DNA of 64,000 bases from AR5 sp041497115 (lineage in GTDB: Bacteria; Methylomirabilota; Methylomirabilia; Rokubacteriales; CSP1-6): the NCBI GenBank assembly GCA_041497115.1, contig JBGQFW010000009.1, forward strand, positions 1-64,000, given 5' to 3'. The notes beneath the pieces are model-generated. The model ran no database searches. It was not told where the DNA came from and saw only the letters and a program-made list of their open reading frames with translations. Positions 20,388-28,097 of this stretch are shown here, piece by piece. The position numbers were made by a program, and so were the translations under genes. Position 1 is the stretch's first letter. Every line of letters begins with the position of its first letter.

Positions 20388-21908
20388 ATGGCCGTTCACG
20401 CGCTCACCGTCTACGACCTGATGGCCCGCGGCGCGTCGGTGCACGCCGACGCGCCCGCGGTCATCCAGGGGGAGCGCACGCTGTTGTTCGGCGCGCTCCG
20501 CCGCCGGGTGGACGCGCTGGCCGGCGGCCTCGCCGGGCTCGGCGTGGGGCGCGGCGACCGCGTCTGCATCCTCGCCCAGAACGACACCGCCTACCTCGAG
20601 CTGTACGGCGCCTGCGCCCGCCAGGGCATCATCGCCTATCCGATCAACTGGCGGCTGACCGCCGAGGAAGTCGAGCGGGTGGTGGAGCGCGCGGCCCCCG
20701 CCATGATGGTCGTGGACGCCTCCACGCTGGGCGTCGTCGCCGGCTGGCCCGCGACGAAGAAGGCGGTCGCCCACTGGGTGCAGCTCGGCGACACCGCCGC
20801 CGCCGGCTTCACACCGCTCGCCGGCCTCTACCGCGACGGCGCCGCCGTCCCCGCCGCCGCGGTGACGACCGACGACGTGTTCGCCGTCATCTCCACCGCC
20901 GCGGTGGACGTCGTCCCCCGCGGCGCCGCCCTCACCCACGCCAATATCCTCGCCGCCAATCTCACGGCGATGGCGGCGTTCGGCTACACCCCGGCCGACC
21001 GGTATCTGCTGGCGCTGCCGCTCTTCCATATCACCGCGCTGGGGACCGCGCTCGCGCACCTGCACGCCGGCGGCGCCAGCGTGATGGTGTCGCGCTTCGA
21101 CGCCGAGGAGGCGGTGCGGCTCATCGACCGCCACCACGTCACGCACGTCTCCGACTTTCCGCCGGTGCTGGCGAGCCTCCTCGACGCCGCCGGGAAGCTC
21201 GGCAGCCGGCTGGCGAGCCTGCGCGACGTGGCGGGCCTCGACGCGCCGCCCACCATCCAGCGGCTGCACGAGACGACCGGCGCCCGGTTCTGGACCGGCT
21301 TCGGCCAGTCGGAGACGAGCGGCTTCGTCACGATCCAGCGCGTGCTCGACCGGCCGGGGTCGGCCGGCCGGCCGGTGCCGGCGGCCGACGTGCGCGTGGT
21401 GGACGACGACGACCGCGAGGTGGACACCGGCGCGCCCGGCGAGATCGTCGTGCGCGGCCCGCTGGTCTTCCAGGGCTACTACGCGCAGCCCGACGTCACC
21501 GCCTACACCTTCCGCAACGGCTGGCACCACACCGGCGACGTCGGCCGCTTCGACGCCGACGGCTACCTCTACTACGTGCGGCGCAAGCCGGAGAAGGAGC
21601 TGATCAAACCCGGCGGCGAGAACGTCTACCCGGCCGAGGTGGAGACCGTCATCGTGCAGATGGAGGGCGTCACCGGCGTGTGCGTCTACGGCATCCCCGA
21701 CGTCAAGTGGGGCGAGGCTGTGAAGGCCGTCGTCGAGGTGACCGGCGCCGCCCGCTACACCGCCCAGCAGGTGAGCGACTTCGTCGGCGGCCGGATCGCG
21801 CGCTTCAAGCGCCCCCACGTGGTGGTGTTCACCGATGCGCTGCCGCGCACCGGCGACGGCGGCGTGGACCGCGAGGCCGTCAAGACCCGGTGGGGCAACG
21901 AGCCGTGA
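20388..21908 (+). CDS. Acyl-CoA synthetase-like protein with altered P-loop
   Basis: A 506-residue ANL-family protein. The C-terminal half is canonical: FGQSETSGFVTIQ, GYYAQPDVTAYTF, WHHTGDVGRFDADGYLYYV, KPGGENVYPAEVE. The adenylate P-loop is not: where YTSGTTGxPKG is expected (about residues 165-180) it reads ISTAAVDVVPRGAALTHAN, lacking the TSGTTG core and the lysine. The C-terminal catalytic lysine motif is also weakened (TGDGGVDREAVKTR). Homologues with TAA-type P-loops exist, so it may still be active, but activity should not be assumed. Its stop overlaps the acyl-CoA dehydrogenase start (GTGA). Confidence 0.85.
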   Translation: MAVHALTVYDLMARGASVHADAPAVIQGERTLLFGALRRRVDALAGGLAGLGVGRGDRVCILAQNDTAYLELYGACARQGIIAYPINWRLTAEEVERVVERAAPAMMVVDASTLGVVAGWPATKKAVAHWVQLGDTAAAGFTPLAGLYRDGAAVPAAAVTTDDVFAVISTAAVDVVPRGAALTHANILAANLTAMAAFGYTPADRYLLALPLFHITALGTALAHLHAGGASVMVSRFDAEEAVRLIDRHHVTHVSDFPPVLASLLDAAGKLGSRLASLRDVAGLDAPPTIQRLHETTGARFWTGFGQSETSGFVTIQRVLDRPGSAGRPVPAADVRVVDDDDREVDTGAPGEIVVRGPLVFQGYYAQPDVTAYTFRNGWHHTGDVGRFDADGYLYYVRRKPEKELIKPGGENVYPAEVETVIVQMEGVTGVCVYGIPDVKWGEAVKAVVEVTGAARYTAQQVSDFVGGRIARFKRPHVVVFTDALPRTGDGGVDREAVKTRWGNEP

Positions 21909-23053
21909 AGATTTTCAACGAGCAGCACGAGATGTTCAGGGGGGCGGTGCGGGCCTTCGTCGAGAAGGAGATCATGCCGCACGTCGAGGAATGGGAGACG
22001 GCCGGCCGGATGCCGCGCTGGATCTGGACGCGCATGGGCGAGCTGGGGCTGCTCGGCGTGGAATACGACGAGAAGTACGGCGGCGCCGGCGCCGACGTCC
22101 TGACCTCCGCCGTGCTGCACGAGGAGTGCGCGCGCTCGCGCTCCGGCTCCTTCGCCATGGCGGTCGGCGTCCACTGCGACATGGCCTCGCCGCACCTGTA
22201 CTGGACGGGCAGCGAGGCGCTCAAGGAGCGCTACCTGCCGGCGATCTGCCGCGGCGAGAAGCTGACCGCCATCGCGGTGACCGAGCCCGGCGGCGGCAGC
22301 GACGTGGCAGCCATCCGCACGCGGGCGGTGCGCGACGGCGACCACTACGTGATCAACGGCGCCAAGATGTTCATCACCAACGGGGCCACCGCCGACCTCT
22401 TCTTCCTGGCCGCCCGCGTCGAGACGGGTGACACCGGGCGGCGCCATCGCGGCATCTCGATGTTCCTGGTCGAGCGCGAGACGCCCGGCTTCACGGTCAG
22501 CCGCACGCTGGACAAGATGGGCATGCGCGCCTCCGACACCGCCGAGCTGTCGTTCCAGGACATGCGAGTGCCGGCCGACCATCTGCTGGGCCGCGAGGGG
22601 GTCGGTTTCTACGAGGTCATGCGGGTGTTCCAGCGCGAGCGGCTGGTGGCGGGGCTGCACGCGACGGCCATGGCCCAGCGCGCGCTCGACGACACGATCG
22701 CCTACGTCCGCGAGCGCCAGGCGTTCGGCGGCCCCCTCTCCGACAAGCAGGTGATCCGTCACAAGCTGGCCGACGCCGCCACCCAGATCGAGGCCGGCCG
22801 CTGGCTGACCTACGCGGCGTGCGCGAAGTTCGCCGCCGGCGAGGAGTGCGTACGCGAGATCTCGATGGTCAAGCTCTACACCGCCGAGATGGTCAACCGC
22901 GTCGCCTACGACTGCGTGCAGCTGCACGGCGGCTACGGCTACATGCGCGAGTACCCGATCGAGCGGTTCGCCCGCGACGCCCGCCTCATGACGATCGGCG
23001 GCGGCACCAGCGAGATCATGCGCGACATCATCGCCAAGGCGATCCTGCCGTGA
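21905..23053 (+). CDS. Acyl-CoA dehydrogenase
   Basis: A 382-residue FAD flavoenzyme introducing the alpha-beta double bond in acyl-CoA. It has the substrate/FAD segment AIAVTEPGGGSDVAAIRT, GAKMFITNG, KMGMRASDTAEL, RQAFGGPLSDKQ, and the C-terminal QLHGGYGYMREYPIERFARDAR. The glutamate in REYPIE occupies the catalytic-base position of MCAD/SCAD-type enzymes. GTG at 21905 is preferred because it gives the normal family N-terminus (MKIFNEQHEMFRGAVRAF). With the neighbouring synthetase and SDR it forms a short beta-oxidation-like module. Confidence 0.93.
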   Translation: MKIFNEQHEMFRGAVRAFVEKEIMPHVEEWETAGRMPRWIWTRMGELGLLGVEYDEKYGGAGADVLTSAVLHEECARSRSGSFAMAVGVHCDMASPHLYWTGSEALKERYLPAICRGEKLTAIAVTEPGGGSDVAAIRTRAVRDGDHYVINGAKMFITNGATADLFFLAARVETGDTGRRHRGISMFLVERETPGFTVSRTLDKMGMRASDTAELSFQDMRVPADHLLGREGVGFYEVMRVFQRERLVAGLHATAMAQRALDDTIAYVRERQAFGGPLSDKQVIRHKLADAATQIEAGRWLTYAACAKFAAGEECVREISMVKLYTAEMVNRVAYDCVQLHGGYGYMREYPIERFARDARLMTIGGGTSEIMRDIIAKAILP

Positions 23054-23805
23054 AGCTCGCCGGGCGCGTCGCGGCCGTCACCGGGGCGGCCAGCGGGATC
23101 GGCCGCGCCATCGCCCAGGCGCTGGCGCGCGAGGGCGCGCGGGTGGCGGTGCTCGACCTGAACGAGGCGGGCGCGCGCGAGACGGTGGCCGCCATCGCGG
23201 CGGCCGGCGGCGCGGCGAGCGCCCACCGGCTGGACGTCACCGACGTCGCGGCGGTGGACGCCACCATCGACGCGGTCGCGGCGCGCGAGGGCGGGCTGCA
23301 CGTGCTGGTGAACTGCGCGGGGTGGGACGCGCCGATGCCGTTCGTGGAGACGACGCCCGAGTTCTGGGACAAGATCCTCGCCATCAACCTCAAGGGGCCG
23401 CTGGCGTGCACGCGCGCGGCGCTGCGCCACATGATCCGGCAGGAGGCCGGCCGGATCGTGATGATCGCCTCCGACGCCGGCCGCGTGGGCTCGACCGGCG
23501 AGGCGGTGTACTCGGCCGCCAAGGGCGGGCTCATCGCGTTCACCAAGACGATCGCGCGCGAGACGGCCCGCCACCGTATCAACGTCAACTGCGTGTGCCC
23601 CGGTCCCTCCGACACGCCGCTGTTCCAGCGCGAGTTCGCCGCCACCAGCCCCAAGCTGGCCGAGAGCCTCAAGCGCGTGATCCCGTGGGGGCGCCTGGGC
23701 GTCCCCGAGGACATCGCCCCGGCCGTCGTGTTCCTTGCCTCCGACGACGCCGCGTTCATCACCGGGCAGACACTCAGCGTGTCCGGTGGTCTCACCATGG
23801 TGTAG
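23050..23805 (+). CDS. Short-chain dehydrogenase/reductase
   Basis: A 251-residue classical SDR. It has the Rossmann motif TGAASGIGRAIA near residue 11, LDV at about 62 for adenine-ribose contact, NCAGW, and the catalytic Ser-Tyr-Lys set in MIASDAGRVGSTG and YSAAKGG. GTG at 23050 overlaps the dehydrogenase stop (GTGA). An acidic residue after the second beta strand (VLDLNE) favours NAD(H). Position after an acyl-CoA dehydrogenase suggests a 3-hydroxyacyl-CoA dehydrogenase or 3-oxoacyl reductase role, which is an inference. Confidence 0.9.
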   Translation: MKLAGRVAAVTGAASGIGRAIAQALAREGARVAVLDLNEAGARETVAAIAAAGGAASAHRLDVTDVAAVDATIDAVAAREGGLHVLVNCAGWDAPMPFVETTPEFWDKILAINLKGPLACTRAALRHMIRQEAGRIVMIASDAGRVGSTGEAVYSAAKGGLIAFTKTIARETARHRINVNCVCPGPSDTPLFQREFAATSPKLAESLKRVIPWGRLGVPEDIAPAVVFLASDDAAFITGQTLSVSGGLTMV

Positions 23806-23806
23806 G

Positions 23807-23930
23807 CGGAGACGACGATAACGCGGCATCTGCGTCGTTGGCTCGTTGCTCCCTCCCTGCGGCGTACGCGGCGTACGCCTCAGTCGGGAGCGCCTCGCCG
23901 CCTAGCATCTGCCACGTTCTCGTCGCTCCG
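23807..23930. repeat. Dispersed palindromic element, family P, copy 2
   Basis: About 124 bases, roughly 80% identical by eye to the element at 16545. Terminal arms CGGAGACGACGATAACG (23807-23823) and CGTTCTCGTCGCTCCG (23915-23930) are imperfect inverted repeats. The centre is GGCGTAC-GCGGC-GTACGCC (23861-23867 / 23873-23879), and two GCATCTGC octamers lie inside the ends. The loop-side segment CCCTCCCTGCGGCGTA is identical in both copies, and the central arms differ from copy 1 by paired changes. It begins one base after the SDR stop. Confidence 0.78.
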
Positions 23931-23939
23931 GTAGCTGTT

Positions 23940-24782
23940 GTGGCGGCGCCGGAGTTCGTGGCGGTGGGGCATGTCACGCTCGATCGGTTCGAGGGTGGGG
24001 TGCGGCTGGGGGGCGCGGCGCTGTATGCGGCGATCACCGCGCACCGGCTCGGAGCGTCGGCGGCGATCCTCACCAGCCACGGCGACGATTTCCCGCTGGA
24101 CGAGCTGCCGACGCCGATCGAGGTCGTGTCGGTGGCGGCGGCGGCCACGACGGTGTTCGAGCACCGCGCGGGCGCGGGCGAGCGCGCGATGCGCGTGCGC
24201 GCGGCGGCCGGCCCGCTGGCGGCCGGCGATCTGCCCGAGGACTGGCGCGATGCGCCGCTCGTGCTGCTGGCGCCGATCGTCCAGGAGGTGCACCCCGATC
24301 TCGCCGCCGCCTTCGGCAACACCACCGTGGCCGCCGCCGCCCAGGGGTGGCTGCGGACGCTCGACCGCGAGGGCGTCGTGAGCGCGTGCCGGTGGGCGTC
24401 GGCGGCCGGCGTCCTCGACCGCGTGCAGGCGCTGTTCGTGAGCGCGGCCGACGTGCGCGGCCAGGAGGAGGAGCTCACGCGGTGGGTGGAGCGCGTGCCG
24501 CTCGCCGTCGTCACCGCCGGGGCCGACGGCGCGCTGCTCTACGTCAACGGCGACCGCTTCGAGGTGCGGCCGCGGCCCGCGCGCGAGGTGGACGCCACCG
24601 GCGCCGGCGACGTGTTCGCGGCCGCGTTCCTCCTGCACTACCAGCGCGACGACGATCCGTGGGCGGCGGCCGAGGCGGCCGCCTGCGCGGCGTCGCTGTC
24701 GGTCGAGGGGGAGGGCTGGTCGGCGGTGCCCGACGGCGCGCGGCTCGAGACGGCGCTCGCCGAGTACCGCGCCGCCGTCTGA
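23940..24782 (+). CDS. PfkB-family carbohydrate/nucleoside kinase
   Basis: A 280-residue ribokinase-like sugar kinase. It has the conserved N-terminal GHVTLDRF and GGAALYAAITAHRLG (sugar-binding region), and the C-terminal PfkB signature DATGAGDVFAAAFL, in which the aspartate of GAGD is the catalytic base. The region between them is short and the substrate specificity is not evident. GTG at 23940 is the best in-frame start, immediately after the palindromic element, but no clear ribosome-binding site precedes it, so the start is uncertain. Confidence 0.8.
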   Translation: MAAPEFVAVGHVTLDRFEGGVRLGGAALYAAITAHRLGASAAILTSHGDDFPLDELPTPIEVVSVAAAATTVFEHRAGAGERAMRVRAAAGPLAAGDLPEDWRDAPLVLLAPIVQEVHPDLAAAFGNTTVAAAAQGWLRTLDREGVVSACRWASAAGVLDRVQALFVSAADVRGQEEELTRWVERVPLAVVTAGADGALLYVNGDRFEVRPRPAREVDATGAGDVFAAAFLLHYQRDDDPWAAAEAAACAASLSVEGEGWSAVPDGARLETALAEYRAAV

Positions 24783-24799
24783 GCGGCGCACCGGGCGCC

Positions 24800-24828
24800 T
24801 TGACGGCGTGAGGGCGGTCGGCCAGACT
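24800..24828 (+). promoter_or_regulatory. Sigma-70 promoter of the tal-pgi gene
   Basis: TTGACG at 24800-24805, a 17-base spacer, and CAGACT at 24823-24828. It is followed by a 29-base leader containing GAGGAGGA before the ATG at 24858. The -35 is strong and the -10 is weak. Confidence 0.55.
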
Positions 24829-24857
24829 AGCGGCCGCACCCGCGCGAGGAGGACCAG

Positions 24858-27710
24858 ATGCCGAACCCATTACAAGAGTTGAACCGCTACGGCCAGTCGG
24901 TCTGGCTCGACTACATCCGGCGCAGCCTGATCACGAGCGGCGAGCTGCGGCGCCTGCTCGACGAGGACGGGCTGCGGGGGGTCACCTCCAACCCGGCCAT
25001 CTTCGAGAAGGCCATCGCCGGCTCGACCGACTACGAGGGGCAGCTCAAGGACCTGAACAAGCGGCGGGACCTCGACGCCAAGGGCGCCTACGAGATCCTC
25101 GCCATCCACGACATCAAGGACGTCGCCGACATCCTGCGCCCGATCCACGAGTCGAGCCGACGGCGCGACGGCTACGTGAGCCTCGAGGTCTCGCCCGACC
25201 TCGCCAACGACACCAACGGGACGCTCGAGGAGGCGCGGCGGTTGTGGGCCGCGGTGGGGCGCGGCAACGTGATGATCAAGGTTCCGGCCACGCCGGCCGG
25301 GATTCCCGCCATCAAGACGCTGATCGGCGAGGGCATCAACGTCAACGTGACGCTGCTGTTCGCGCAGGAGACGTACGAGAAGGTGGCCGAGGCCTACATC
25401 GCCGGGCTGGAGGCGCTCGTCGCGCGGGGCGGCGACCCGAGCAAGGTCGAGAGCGTGGCGAGCTTCTTCATCAGTCGCATCGACAGCCTGGTCGACACGA
25501 TCATCGCCGATCGGCTGAAGGCCTCCGACAACGCGCTCGAGCAGGCGCTGCTCAAGGGGCTGCAGGGGCGGGTGGCCATCGCCAACGCCAAGCTGACCTA
25601 CCAGCGTTACAAGGACCTCTACTTGGGGCCGCGGTGGGCGGCGCTGGCCCACAAGGGCGCCCGCTCGCAGCGGCTGCTGTGGGCGAGCACCAGCACCAAG
25701 AACCCGAACTACCGCGACGTCATCTACGTCGAGGAGCTGATCGGCCCCGACACCGTCGACACGATCCCGCCCGCCACCTACGACGCGTTCCGTGACCACG
25801 GCCGGCCGCGGCCGAGCCTCGAGGAGGACCTCGAGGATGCGGCCCACACGATGGACTCGCTGGCCGAGGTCGGCATCTCGATGACAGAGGTCACCGACCA
25901 GCTCCTGGCCGAGGGCGTGCAGATCTTCGTGGACGCCTTCGGCAAGCTGCTCGGCGCGGTCACCAAGCAACTGCGCCAGCCGAGCGAGGCGATGAAGCGG
26001 CAGACGTGGTCGCTGCCCGCCGACCTTGCCGGCGAGGTGACGGGCACCGTCAAGGCGTGGGCCGACGGCAACCGCGTGCGGCGGCTGTGGGCGCGCGAGG
26101 CCGCGCTGTGGACGGGCGCCGACGAGGGGCGGCGGCTGGGCTGGCTCGGCACCACCGACGATCAGCTCGCGCTGATCAACCACCTCAAGCAGGCGGCGGG
26201 GTCCACCAAGATCGCCGGCTTCACCCACGCGCTGCTGATCGGCATGGGCGGCACCGTGCTCGGCGTGCACGCGCTGGTGCGGACGCTCGGCAAGGCGGAG
26301 GGGTTCCCCGAGCTGCACTTGATCGACTCCACCGACCCCGCGCAGATCCAGGCCGTCGAGCGCCGGCTCGACCTGGCGCGCACGCTGGTCATCGTCTCCA
26401 GCAAATCGGGGAGCACGCTGGAGCCCAACATCCTCCGGCAGTACTTCTTCGACCGGGTGAAGGCGGCCGTCGGCGCCGCCGAGGCCGGCAAGCGGTTCGT
26501 CTGCATCACCGACGCCGGCTCCAAGATGCAGTACGTGGCCGAGGCGGACCGCTATCGCCGCGTGTTCTTCGGCGGCAGCGGCATCGGTGGCCGCTACTCT
26601 GCGCTGAGCGACTTCGGCGTCGTGCCGGCGGCGGTCATCGGCATGGACGTGGCGCGCCTGCTCGGCCAGGCCGAGGAGATGGCCCACGCCTGCGCGGCCA
26701 GCGTGCCGGCCGGGGAGAATCCCGGCGCCACGCTCGGCGTCGTCATGGGGGTGGCGGCCCGCCAGGGTCGCGACAAGGTCACGCTCGTCGTCTCGCCCGC
26801 GATCGCCGGCCTCGGCACCTGGGTGGAGCAGCTCATGATGGCCTCGCTCGGCAAGGGCGGCGGCGGCCTGCTCACGATCGAGGGCGAGCCGCTGGGCGCG
26901 CCGGGCGTCTACGGCGCCGACCGGCTGTTCGTCTATCTGCGACTGGAGTCCGCGCCGGACGCCGGGCAGGACGCCGCGGTGGCCGCGCTCGAGGCGGCCG
27001 GCCAGCCGGTGGTGCGCATCGTCGTCGCCGAGCCGTACGCGATCGGCGCGGAGTTCTTCCGCTGGCAGTTCGCCGCCGCGGTGGCCGGCTCGGTGCTGGG
27101 CCTCAACCCGTTCGACCAGCCCGATATCGAGGGCAGCAAGGTCGCCACCCGCAAGCACACCAGCGAGTTCGAGAAGAGCGGCGCGATGGCGGCGGAGTCG
27201 CCGCTGCGCGAGGGCGACGGGCTCGCGCTCTACACCGACGCCCGCAACGCCAAGGAGCTCGACGCCGCCACCCCCGACCGCTCGCTGGTGGCGACCCTCA
27301 AGGCCCATCTGGGGCGCGTCAAGGCCGGCGACTACGTCGCGCTGCTGCCCTATCTCGAGATGAGCCCGGCCGTCGAGGCCGACGTGCAGGGGCTGCGCAC
27401 GCTCGTGCGCGACCGGCTCCGGGTCGCCACCTCGGTGGGCTTCGGCCCGCGGTACCTGCACGCGAGCGGGCAGGCCTACAAGGGCGGCGCCAACACCGGC
27501 GTCTTCATCGAGATCACCGCCGACGACGCCGCCGACCTGCCGGTGCCCGGCCACAGGTACACCTTCGGCGTCGTCAAGGCCGCGCAGGCGCGCGGCGACC
27601 TCCAGGTCCTCGCCGATCGCGGGCGGCGGGCGCTGCGCGTGCACCTGGGGCCGGACGTCAAGAGCGGGCTGACGGCGCTGCGCCGGGCGGTGGAGCAGGC
27701 GCTCGGGTAG
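24858..27710 (+). CDS. tal-pgi: Bifunctional transaldolase / glucose-6-phosphate isomerase
   Basis: A 950-residue fusion of two carbohydrate enzymes. Residues about 1-370 are transaldolase (TSNPAIFEKAI; Schiff-base Lys141 in VMIKVPATPAG; NVNVTLLFAQETY; SVASFFISRID), moving a dihydroxyacetone unit in the pentose phosphate pathway. Residues about 395-950 are phosphoglucose isomerase, with VIVSSKSGSTLEPN for phosphate binding, GGRYSALSDFG, and KHTSEFEKSG. The linker falls near residues 370-395. Both domains are full length with no missing key motif. ATG at 24858 follows GAGGAGGA. Such fusions are known in several phyla. It links fructose-6-phosphate production to its isomerisation. Confidence 0.93.
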   Translation: MPNPLQELNRYGQSVWLDYIRRSLITSGELRRLLDEDGLRGVTSNPAIFEKAIAGSTDYEGQLKDLNKRRDLDAKGAYEILAIHDIKDVADILRPIHESSRRRDGYVSLEVSPDLANDTNGTLEEARRLWAAVGRGNVMIKVPATPAGIPAIKTLIGEGINVNVTLLFAQETYEKVAEAYIAGLEALVARGGDPSKVESVASFFISRIDSLVDTIIADRLKASDNALEQALLKGLQGRVAIANAKLTYQRYKDLYLGPRWAALAHKGARSQRLLWASTSTKNPNYRDVIYVEELIGPDTVDTIPPATYDAFRDHGRPRPSLEEDLEDAAHTMDSLAEVGISMTEVTDQLLAEGVQIFVDAFGKLLGAVTKQLRQPSEAMKRQTWSLPADLAGEVTGTVKAWADGNRVRRLWAREAALWTGADEGRRLGWLGTTDDQLALINHLKQAAGSTKIAGFTHALLIGMGGTVLGVHALVRTLGKAEGFPELHLIDSTDPAQIQAVERRLDLARTLVIVSSKSGSTLEPNILRQYFFDRVKAAVGAAEAGKRFVCITDAGSKMQYVAEADRYRRVFFGGSGIGGRYSALSDFGVVPAAVIGMDVARLLGQAEEMAHACAASVPAGENPGATLGVVMGVAARQGRDKVTLVVSPAIAGLGTWVEQLMMASLGKGGGGLLTIEGEPLGAPGVYGADRLFVYLRLESAPDAGQDAAVAALEAAGQPVVRIVVAEPYAIGAEFFRWQFAAAVAGSVLGLNPFDQPDIEGSKVATRKHTSEFEKSGAMAAESPLREGDGLALYTDARNAKELDAATPDRSLVATLKAHLGRVKAGDYVALLPYLEMSPAVEADVQGLRTLVRDRLRVATSVGFGPRYLHASGQAYKGGANTGVFIEITADDAADLPVPGHRYTFGVVKAAQARGDLQVLADRGRRALRVHLGPDVKSGLTALRRAVEQALG

Positions 27711-27716
27711 GCGCTG

Positions 27717-28088
27717 GTGCCGCGCAAGATCCGGATCACGGCGGGCGCCGTCAGCGCCGAGGCCGAGCTGAACGACTCGCGCGCGGCCGCCGCCATCGCC
27801 GCCCGGCTGCCGATCACCGCCAAGGCCGAGACCTGGGGCGACGAGATCTACTTCGGCATCGGCGTCGCGCTGCCCGCCGAGTCGCCCCGCGAGACCGTCG
27901 CCCTCGGCGACCTCGGCTACTGGCCGCCCGGCCAGGCCTTCTGCATCTTCTTCGGCCCCACCCCGATGAGCCGCGGCGACGAGATCCGGCCGGCCAGCGC
28001 GGTGACCGTCGTCGGCCGCGTCACCGGCGACCCCCGCGCGTTCACGCGCGTGCGGGCGGGTACGCGCGTTACGATAGAAGCGACCTAG
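27717..28088 (+). CDS. Cyclophilin-like domain protein (DUF369/TM1367 type)
   Basis: A 123-residue single-domain protein. KIRITAGAVSAEAELNDSRAAAAIAARLP, ETWGDEIYFGIG, LGDLGYWPPGQAFCIFFGPTP and the closing VTVVGRV match the cyclophilin-like TM1367 family, which has the beta-barrel of cyclophilins but usually lacks their catalytic arginine. No enzymatic function is established. GTG at 27717 lies six bases after tal-pgi, so it is probably cotranscribed. Composition is normal for the genome, and the shift to lower G+C begins only just after its stop. Confidence 0.75.
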   Translation: MPRKIRITAGAVSAEAELNDSRAAAAIAARLPITAKAETWGDEIYFGIGVALPAESPRETVALGDLGYWPPGQAFCIFFGPTPMSRGDEIRPASAVTVVGRVTGDPRAFTRVRAGTRVTIEAT

Positions 28089-28097
28089 AAGAGAGAG

